Assembly: GCA_003446295.1 (NCBI GenBank)
Contig: DMBB01000284.1
Coordinates: 1-13,576 of the forward strand
Reading direction: 5' to 3'
Length of the DNA stretch: 13,576 nucleotides
DNA from: Erysipelotrichaceae bacterium
GTDB taxonomy: Bacteria > Bacillota_I > Bacilli_A > Erysipelotrichales > Erysipelotrichaceae
Shown: one piece after another, positions 7,402 to 12,663 of the stretch
Position numbering within the stretch: position 1 is the first letter of the stretch
Layout of the letters: the number at the start of each line of letters is the position of its first letter
The notes under the pieces: model-generated
Database searches by the model: none
Seen by the model: only the letters and a program-made list of their open reading frames with translations
Told to the model about the DNA's origin: nothing
Translations under genes and position numbers: made by a program

Positions 7402-8253
7402 ATGAGAAATGTACTGCTGAAAGACGGAACACCAATTCCCGCGCTTGGTCAGGGAACATGGTATATGGGTGAAAAGCGTTCACTCCGGGATAGTGAGATC
7501 GAATCACTGCGCTGGGGGATCGAACATGGGATGAACCTGATCGATACGGCGGAAATGTATGGTGACGGAGCTTCCGAGGAGCTGATCGGAGATGCCATTG
7601 TTCCGTTTGACAGAGAAAAACTGTTTATTGTGTCCAAAGTCTATCCGTGGAATGCCGGCAGAAGGAATATCTTTGACAGCTGTGAGGCTTCGCTGGAACG
7701 TCTGGGAACGGACTATCTGGACCTGTATCTGCTGCACTGGCGCGGTAATGTACCGCTTCGGGAAACCGTTCAATGCATGGAGGAACTGCAGAAGCAGGGA
7801 AAGATCCTCCGCTGGGGCGTTTCCAACCTGGATGATTCGGATATGAAAGAACTGTCTGCTGTTCCGGGCGGCCTGAACTGCCAGTGCGACCAGGTGCTTT
7901 ACCATCTCGGAAGCCGTGGGGCAGAGGTGAAGCTTCTGCCATGGCTGAAAGAACATGATATGCCCATGATGGCATACTGCCCGCTGGCACAGGCAGGGAA
8001 ACTGCGCTCGGCAATGCTGAGAGACCCTGTCCTGAATGAGATCGCCCATGCGCACAATGCGACTGTATTCCAGATCATGCTGGCATTCGCGATCCATGAT
8101 CATAACGTATTTGCCGTACCCAAGGCAGGTACACTGAAACATGTACAGGAAAACCGGGAGGCTGCAGAGATCGAACTCAGTGAAGAGGAAATGGAACTCC
8201 TGAACAAAGCATTCCCGAAACCGGCTCATGTGTATGGGCTGGATATGGTCTGA
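7402..8253 (+). CDS. Aldo/keto reductase family oxidoreductase
   Basis: AKR enzymes reduce aldehydes or ketones with NAD(P)H in the cytoplasm. The 283-residue protein has the expected TIM-barrel length. It has an intact catalytic tetrad: Asp48 and Tyr53 in NLIDTAEMYG, Lys79 in VSKVYPWN, and His112 in YLLHWRG. The typical WGVSN (about 138-142), the Gln in QVLYHL and the C-terminal cofactor segment VPKAGTLKHVQENREAAEIE are also present. GGAGG (7389-7393) lies 8 bases before the ATG. The gene has its own 120-base upstream region with palindromes and a terminator behind it, so it is transcribed alone after the regulator pair. The substrate is unknown; an aldehyde from aldarate breakdown such as tartronate semialdehyde is an inference from context only. 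Confidence 0.92.
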   Translation: MRNVLLKDGTPIPALGQGTWYMGEKRSLRDSEIESLRWGIEHGMNLIDTAEMYGDGASEELIGDAIVPFDREKLFIVSKVYPWNAGRRNIFDSCEASLERLGTDYLDLYLLHWRGNVPLRETVQCMEELQKQGKILRWGVSNLDDSDMKELSAVPGGLNCQCDQVLYHLGSRGAEVKLLPWLKEHDMPMMAYCPLAQAGKLRSAMLRDPVLNEIAHAHNATVFQIMLAFAIHDHNVFAVPKAGTLKHVQENREAAEIELSEEEMELLNKAFPKPAHVYGLDMV

Positions 8254-8258
8254 TACAG

Positions 8259-8279
8259 AAAAAGGACACCGAAGTGTCC
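8259..8279 (-). terminator. Terminator of the LysR gene (UUCG-capped hairpin, - strand)
   Basis: Read on the - strand, GGACAC and GTGTCC form a 6-bp stem around TTCG, followed by five T (the A-run at 8259-8263 on +). The UUCG loop makes a short stem unusually stable. It lies 35 bases past the LysR stop codon. Confidence 0.75.
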
Positions 8280-8282
8280 ATG

Positions 8283-8312
8283 ACGTCCTGTGACATCATA
8301 CAGGGCGTTTTT
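8283..8312 (+). terminator. Terminator of the aldo/keto reductase gene (+ strand)
   Basis: ACGTCCTGT (8283-8291) pairs with ACAGGGCGT (8300-8308) with one U-G pair and an 8-base loop. The T-run 8308-8312 follows. The run ends one base before the convergent LysR stop codon, so the two genes share a 60-base gap with one terminator for each direction. Confidence 0.8.
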
Positions 8313-8313
8313 G

Positions 8314-9225
8314 TTATTTCAGCGTGTCTCTGAAGTATTCCCCGGCAAGCCGGATCAGATACTGTTCCGCACTGGTCATGGCAGAATCACTGCGATGACA
8401 TGCGGATACTTTCAGCCTGGGAGAGTCTGGCAGACGGAATACCCGGATGCCCTCAGGTTTGCTTTTGACGTAATACTCCGGCAGGAAACCAATGCACATC
8501 CCTGCCTGGATCATGGCAAGGATCGTCCTGCATGATGCGGTCTCAAACAGCACATCCGGCATGAATTTTGCTTTGTTCAGGATCTGGTCGATCGCCCATC
8601 TCCATGTGGATTCCCTGTAGATCAGTACGAACGGTTCATACTTCAGTGTTTCGATCGGGAAGTATGGATATGGTTCTGAGGTGTTGACTGAAGAAGGTAC
8701 AGGATATGAATCGGGCAGGCAGAGGTAGATCTGTTCTTCAGACAGGTCAATATAGGTGTCCGTGTTTTTCTGATGTTCCGGCAGCGTAATGATGCCGAGG
8801 TCGATATTGCCTTTGCGGATCTCTTCCTGCATCCGGACTGTACTGAGTTCCATCGGTTCCAGATGCACCTGAGGGAATTCCCTGTGGAAGTCCGGATAGA
8901 TATGAATGAACATATCCGGTCCGCGTCCCATGGTCAGGCCAAGCCTGACTGTACCGCTTCCTGAACCGGTGCGCTCGGATATTGCCGCAAGTGTCCGCTC
9001 TTCCAGACGTACGATCTCTCTGGCCATATCCAGATACAGTCTGCCTTCTTCTGTCAGTGTCCATTCGGAATTGGTACGGTTGAACAGAGGAACGCCCAGG
9101 CTCTTCTCCAGTTTGGTCAGATGCTGACTGATGGCAGACTGTGTTACTGACAGCTTCTGAGCTGCTATGGAAAGACTGCGCTCATCCGCGAGTGTGATGA
9201 TGTAATCCAGATGTTTGATATCCAT
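8314..9225 (-). CDS. LysR-family transcriptional regulator
   Basis: The 303-residue protein starts with the LysR winged helix: MDIKHLDYIITLADERSLSI, then AAQKLSVTQSAISQHLTKLE (helix-turn-helix about residues 18-37). GSGTVRLGLTMG opens the effector domain. The effector half (about 90-300) is the usual periplasmic-binding-like fold. I chose the start at 9225 because GCGGAG lies 9 bases upstream and the HTH begins where it does in the family. A longer frame from 9273 would add 16 residues and place this ribosome site inside the gene. It is divergent from the carrier-MBL-gudD cluster and convergent with the aldo/keto reductase. LysR proteins usually control the divergent neighbour, so the aldarate cluster is the likely target; the ligand is unknown. 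Confidence 0.93.
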   Translation of the reverse strand: MDIKHLDYIITLADERSLSIAAQKLSVTQSAISQHLTKLEKSLGVPLFNRTNSEWTLTEEGRLYLDMAREIVRLEERTLAAISERTGSGSGTVRLGLTMGRGPDMFIHIYPDFHREFPQVHLEPMELSTVRMQEEIRKGNIDLGIITLPEHQKNTDTYIDLSEEQIYLCLPDSYPVPSSVNTSEPYPYFPIETLKYEPFVLIYRESTWRWAIDQILNKAKFMPDVLFETASCRTILAMIQAGMCIGFLPEYYVKSKPEGIRVFRLPDSPRLKVSACHRSDSAMTSAEQYLIRLAGEYFRDTLK

Positions 9226-9296
9226 AATGATGTTCTCCGCCCCGATCATAACCGCTTTTTCGCTGTTAAGCAATATTATTGATAACTCATATTTGA

Positions 9297-9311
9297 TTAA
9301 GAATATCTTAA
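9297..9311. promoter_or_regulatory. Candidate LysR-type operator (perfect 6+3+6 palindrome)
   Basis: TTAAGA-ATA-TCTTAA fits the T-N11-A pattern of LysR binding sites and lies 72 bases upstream of the LysR start, inside the divergent intergenic region. A weaker inverted repeat (GTTAAGCAAT against ATTGATAAC, 9265-9286) lies about 28 bases closer to lysR, which is compatible with paired recognition and activation sites. Confidence 0.55.
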
Positions 9312-9348
9312 CAGCCGTTCAGGGATCCGTCATGATGTTTTATTTCAC

Positions 9349-9420
9349 TTTGAAATCATACTTTGCATATTTTGAAAGCATAACGGTTTTGCCTGTGAAT
9401 CATATCTTTTTTTGAAATGG
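9349..9420 (+). repeat. Three TTTGAAA-type direct repeats upstream of the carrier promoter
   Basis: TTTGAAATCATA (9349-9360), TTTGAAAGCATA (9371-9382) and TTTGAAATGG (9411-9420) are direct copies 22 and 40 bases apart, close to two and four helical turns. They precede the promoter at 9427 and share their core with repeats upstream of the CdaR-like gene. The region is A/T rich, so chance copies cannot be excluded. The rest of the 300-base gap 9226-9525 holds only the sites listed here and no credible gene. Confidence 0.4.
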
Positions 9421-9426
9421 ACGAAA

Positions 9427-9455
9427 TTGCCGGCCTGTTTATGAACTTCTATAGT
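9427..9455 (+). promoter_or_regulatory. Candidate promoter of the carrier-MBL-MBL-gudD cluster
   Basis: TTGCCG (9427-9432, 4 of 6 consensus) and TATAGT (9450-9455, 5 of 6) are separated by exactly 17 bases. The expected start of transcription is near 9462, leaving a leader of about 64 bases. The weak -35 fits dependence on an upstream activator. Confidence 0.6.
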
Positions 9456-9463
9456 GTGGTTGA

Positions 9464-9477
9464 TGAAAGCGCTTCCT
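9464..9477 (+). promoter_or_regulatory. CcpA catabolite-responsive element (cre)
   Basis: TGAAAGCGCTTCCT matches all 14 positions of the published cre consensus TGWAARCGYTWNCW. It starts about two bases after the predicted transcription start, the classic position for CcpA-HPr(Ser-P) to block transcription. It implies repression of the aldarate cluster when preferred sugars are available. Confidence 0.8.
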
Positions 9478-9497
9478 CATAGGGGACGCTGGAAATG

Positions 9498-9527
9498 ATG
9501 CAATTGAAAAAGGGAGGATAATTGCAT
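9498..9527 (+). promoter_or_regulatory. Perfect inverted repeat enclosing the carrier ribosome-binding site
   Basis: ATGCAATT (9498-9505) and AATTGCAT (9520-9527) are exact reverse complements. The 14-base loop contains the Shine-Dalgarno GGGAGG (9512-9517), and the stem takes in the first two bases of the start codon. The stem is A/U rich, so it would be weak and readily switched. It could act as an RNA element or as a DNA operator. Confidence 0.5.
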
Positions 9528-10806
9528 GGAGCTTTACATCACATTAGCCGTCATGGCATTTATGATCATTAACTTCCTGTGGCAGAAATTCCCGATGGGA
9601 CTGACTACCATGGCTTGCTGTACACTGCTGGCGATCTTCAAGGTTCTGACACCTTCTGAAGCATTCCAGGGTTTCACAAACAACAGTATTATTCTTGTTG
9701 CGCCGATGATGGCTCTGTCTGTGGCAATCACAAAGACGAGCATCGTTCCGAGAATCCGCGCTATGGTCGATGACCTCGGTTCCAAGACCGGTATGGCGCT
9801 TGTATTCTTCTTCTTTCTCGTAACGATCGCGTTTGTGCAGTTCATTCCCGCGACAGCAACATTCTCGATCCTGGTCGTATTCCTGACAACACTTTCCAAC
9901 TCCGGTGAAGTAACAGCCAGCCGCCTTCTGATGCCGATGCTCGGTATCAGCTGCGCATGGAAGGGATACATCCCCATCGGTATGGGTGCTACATCCTTTG
10001 CAACGATCAACGCCCGTTATGAAACGATCATCAACAATCCTGATTATCTCCTGAAGATGATGGATAAGTTCAAGGTTGCTGCAATTCCGGTCATCGCTCT
10101 GACACTCTGGTGCCTGTTTGCCTGGAGACTTCTGCCGAAAGAGGGAAATGTCAGTGCCAAGGGAATGAAGGAAGTCAAGGAAACAAAAGTACTTCCGCCC
10201 GCACAGGAAAAACTGGTATTCATCGTATTCGCTGCAGTTATGGCAGTACTCGTTCTCAATAAATGGACAGGCAGCCTGATGTACATCGCTCCGGCAGCCG
10301 GCATTATCATTCTGATCTATGGCGGTGCATTGACAGTTCCGGAAGTTACAAAAGCGCTGACAGCCGACATGATCTTCCTGATGGCAGGTGTTCTCGGCGT
10401 CGCTGCTGCGATGTCCAAGTCCGGTGCAGGTGACCTGATCGGAAATGCGATCCTGTCTATCCTCGGCGGACATCCGTCATCCCTGTTCGTTATGTTCCTG
10501 TTCACGATCGTTACCATCGTTATGACAACGATCATGTCCAACTCCGCTACAGCCAACATCCTTTATACAGTCGCTGCTACAGTCTGCCTGGCAGGCAACT
10601 GGGATCCCCGCGGAATCATGCTGATCATCGCAATCGGAAACGTTATCTCTTTGGGATTCCCTTCCGGTGCTGCAGAAACAGCTCTGATCTACGCTGCAGG
10701 CAACTATTCACTGAAGGATGTCTGGAAGTTTACCGTACCGTACATTCTCATTGCAATCGTCACAATTGCTTTCTCAGCAAATCTGTTCTTCCCGATCTAC
10801 GGGTAA
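9526..10806 (+). CDS. SLC13/DASS-like carrier (ion transporter superfamily), probable organic-acid permease
   Basis: The 426-residue protein is hydrophobic throughout, with about 11-12 membrane helices and a hydrophilic central loop (about 204-228) separating two halves. The second half carries IMSNSATANILYTVA (336-350), which fits the SNT-type ligand and sodium loop of divalent-anion:sodium symporters. The matching loop of the first half is altered to FIPATATFSIL (106-116). I infer sodium- or proton-coupled uptake of a di-acid across the inner membrane. Given gudD downstream, D-glucarate or another aldarate is the likely cargo, a job done by MFS carriers (GudP/GarP) in enterobacteria. GGGAGG lies 8 bases before the ATG, within an inverted repeat. 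It is the first gene of the cluster, behind the cre-controlled promoter. Confidence 0.85.
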   Translation: MELYITLAVMAFMIINFLWQKFPMGLTTMACCTLLAIFKVLTPSEAFQGFTNNSIILVAPMMALSVAITKTSIVPRIRAMVDDLGSKTGMALVFFFFLVTIAFVQFIPATATFSILVVFLTTLSNSGEVTASRLLMPMLGISCAWKGYIPIGMGATSFATINARYETIINNPDYLLKMMDKFKVAAIPVIALTLWCLFAWRLLPKEGNVSAKGMKEVKETKVLPPAQEKLVFIVFAAVMAVLVLNKWTGSLMYIAPAAGIIILIYGGALTVPEVTKALTADMIFLMAGVLGVAAAMSKSGAGDLIGNAILSILGGHPSSLFVMFLFTIVTIVMTTIMSNSATANILYTVAATVCLAGNWDPRGIMLIIAIGNVISLGFPSGAAETALIYAAGNYSLKDVWKFTVPYILIAIVTIAFSANLFFPIYG

Positions 10807-10822
10807 TTGATTCGCTTCGATC

Positions 10823-10850
10823 AGCCCGGGGAGGTATTTCTTCCCGGGCT
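10823..10850 (+). promoter_or_regulatory. Stable intercistronic hairpin without a T-run
   Basis: AGCCCGGGGA (10823-10832) pairs with TTCCCGGGCT (10841-10850) over 10 bp with one G-U pair and an 8-base loop. No T-run follows (TCATTACAGG comes next, leading into the next ribosome site). It is more likely an mRNA-stabilising or processing hairpin that sets the ratio of carrier to downstream enzymes than a full terminator; weak attenuation is possible. Confidence 0.65.
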
Positions 10851-10870
10851 TCATTACAGGAGAAAATGAT

Positions 10871-11728
10871 ATGACTGAAAAGAAGTTCAGATACGTCAAT
10901 CCGAAACCCGTACGGTTCGGGCAGGCAGTTGACCGGATCAGTGAACACAGTGTTCCGCTGTACCGCTGCGGACCTCATGTATGGAATGTCGGTGGACAGG
11001 ACGATGTGGCAGTGTATCTGCTGGATACAGGAGAAGGACTGATCCTGATCGATACCGGATATACAGAGTCCGTATTCATGGTCGTTCACAATATCTGGAA
11101 GCTGGGATTCAACCCGGAAAACATCAAAATGATCCTGCTGACCCATTACCATGGAGATCATGTCAATGGTGTCGCTTCCTTGGTGCATATTTCACATGCG
11201 GAAGTATGGCTTTCCAAAGAAGATGAGCGCATGCACCAGCTGTACTGCCGGGCTGACCGGCACGGTATGCATACTGCGCCGTATCGGGTCACAAATTTCT
11301 ATGATGACAATACACCGATCGTACTCGGAAGATTCACGATCGAAACAAAGCTGACGCCGGGACATGCCCCGGGATGCACATCATTCTTCTTCGAAGACAC
11401 CGATGACGAAACAGGAAAAACATATCGGTGCGCTGTGCATGGGGGACTCGGCATTGCGTATATGAGACCCGACATGCTGGCAAACCAGGACCAGACGGAA
11501 GAAGCGGCACACCGTTTCATAAAGGACTGTCTGGAACTGGCAGAACGCCCGATCGACATCAATATGCCAAGCCATCTGAATCAGGCTGACATTGACAATA
11601 ATCTGCCTGCTGACCTGAATGATTACACCTGGTTTGTCGCTGACTACAGCTGGCATGACATGCTGGTCAACCGTGCAGAAGCAGTGAAAAAGTTCTGGCC
11701 GGAGACATATCCGGAGTATCAAAAATAA
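10871..11728 (+). CDS. Metallo-beta-lactamase-fold hydrolase, copy 1
   Basis: This 285-residue protein has the MBL metal motif THYHGDH (His92, His94, Asp96, His97), followed by TPGHAPG (His165) and SHLNQ (His235). At the place where many MBL enzymes have a metal-bridging Asp it reads AVHGGLG (His190), as in a non-classical, B3-like branch. There is no signal peptide, so it is cytoplasmic and unlikely to be an antibiotic resistance enzyme. An N-terminal extension (1-30) precedes the first strand (YRCGPHVWNVGG). The C-terminus has an unusual conserved block, FVADYSWHDMLVNRAEAV (255-272). GGAG (10859-10862) lies 8 bases before the ATG. It lies in a carrier-gudD cluster, so hydrolysis of a sugar-acid lactone or ester is a reasonable guess, not shown by the sequence. 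Confidence 0.9.
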   Translation: MTEKKFRYVNPKPVRFGQAVDRISEHSVPLYRCGPHVWNVGGQDDVAVYLLDTGEGLILIDTGYTESVFMVVHNIWKLGFNPENIKMILLTHYHGDHVNGVASLVHISHAEVWLSKEDERMHQLYCRADRHGMHTAPYRVTNFYDDNTPIVLGRFTIETKLTPGHAPGCTSFFFEDTDDETGKTYRCAVHGGLGIAYMRPDMLANQDQTEEAAHRFIKDCLELAERPIDINMPSHLNQADIDNNLPADLNDYTWFVADYSWHDMLVNRAEAVKKFWPETYPEYQK

Positions 11729-11745
11729 TTGAGGAGAAAAAGAAA

Positions 11746-12651
11746 ATGACTGAAACAAAGAGATTCGGCTATAAGAAGCCCAAGTACCGCTACGGCAATT
11801 CCATCAGAGACTATTTCACAGGCAATCCCTGGGATCATACAGAGCCTGCTTACAGAGTCGGCCCGCACGTATGGAATGTCGGCGGAAATGATGACGTTGC
11901 TGTATACCTGCTGGATACCGGTGAGGGACTGATGCTGATAGACAGCGGTTATGAACAGTCCGTATATCTGGTCGTTGACCGCATCTACAGCATCGGTTTC
12001 AAGCCGCAGGACATCCGGAAGATCCTTCTGAGCCATTGGCACGGTGACCATACCCAGGGTGCCAGACTCCTGCAGGAGCTTGCCGGAGGCAAGGAAAAAT
12101 GCGAGATCTGGCTCTCCCGTGAAGATGAAGCAATGCATCAGAAGACAGCGATGAACACAAAGCCCTTCTCCGTACTGCCGTATGAAGTGACTAATTTCTA
12201 CGATGATAATACGCCGGTCAAGATGGGCAGATTCACGATCCGGACAAAACTCTGCCCGGGTCATACACTCGGCGTCACATCATTCTTCTTTGAAGACACA
12301 GATGAAGAAACAGGTGAGACCGTGAAGATGGCTATGCACGGCGGCATGGGAACAGGCACCATGTATCCCGGTTCTGCTATGGGCAAGAGTGAAGAAGTCA
12401 CACCGGAAATTGCTTTCCGCTTTGTCAAAGACTGCCTCGAAATGGCACAGTGGCCGGTCGACATCAATATGTCTTCCCACCTGAACCAGACAAACGTTGA
12501 CGAAAACATGCCGGAAGATCTGAATAACTGGAGATGGTTCATCGCAGACTACAGTTGGCACGACATGCTCGTCAACCGTGCTGAAGATGTCATGGAAAAG
12601 TATCCGGAACAGTATCCTGACTTCAAGTGGACAGTTCCGAACATTCAGTAA
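11746..12651 (+). CDS. Metallo-beta-lactamase-fold hydrolase, copy 2 (paralogue of copy 1)
   Basis: This 301-residue protein aligns with copy 1 almost end to end, at roughly 55-60% identity by eye. The metal ligands are conserved: SHWHGDH (His97, His99, Asp101, His102), CPGHTLG (His173), AMHGGMG (His198) and SHLNQ (His245). GPHVWNVGG, VTNFYDDNTP and ADYSWHDMLVNRAE are shared. The differences gather in residues 103-148, between the HxHxDH motif and VTNFYDDNTP, where this copy has about four extra residues, and in the 203-222 loop. These loops normally shape the substrate pocket, so the two enzymes probably accept different substrates. It starts 17 bases after copy 1 with GAGGAG 9 bases upstream, and ends 12 bases before gudD. 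It is cytoplasmic, with no signal peptide. Confidence 0.9.
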   Translation: MTETKRFGYKKPKYRYGNSIRDYFTGNPWDHTEPAYRVGPHVWNVGGNDDVAVYLLDTGEGLMLIDSGYEQSVYLVVDRIYSIGFKPQDIRKILLSHWHGDHTQGARLLQELAGGKEKCEIWLSREDEAMHQKTAMNTKPFSVLPYEVTNFYDDNTPVKMGRFTIRTKLCPGHTLGVTSFFFEDTDEETGETVKMAMHGGMGTGTMYPGSAMGKSEEVTPEIAFRFVKDCLEMAQWPVDINMSSHLNQTNVDENMPEDLNNWRWFIADYSWHDMLVNRAEDVMEKYPEQYPDFKWTVPNIQ

Positions 12652-12663
12652 GCTGACAGAATT

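Noticed and set aside
9226..9273. Longer N-terminus for the LysR protein
   Set aside because: The family HTH begins right after the ATG at 9225, and the best ribosome site (GCGGAG) lies inside the proposed extension.
9238..9273. LysR promoter TTGCTT-17-TATGAT on the - strand
   Set aside because: The -35 is poor and the predicted start would fall inside the ribosome-binding site.
9215..9415. 66-residue open frame on the + strand in the divergent gap
   Set aside because: It has no ribosome site, overlaps the LysR start and the regulatory palindrome, and resembles no protein.
4174..9525. Sigma-54 (-24/-12) promoters near the PrpR-like regulator
   Set aside because: No GG-N10-GC element of the right form was found by eye in the gaps before 4348, 7402 or 9526, consistent with the degenerate activator motifs.
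10871..12651. Beta-lactamase resistance genes
   Set aside because: They have no signal peptide, only the MBL fold is shared, and they are embedded in a catabolic cluster.
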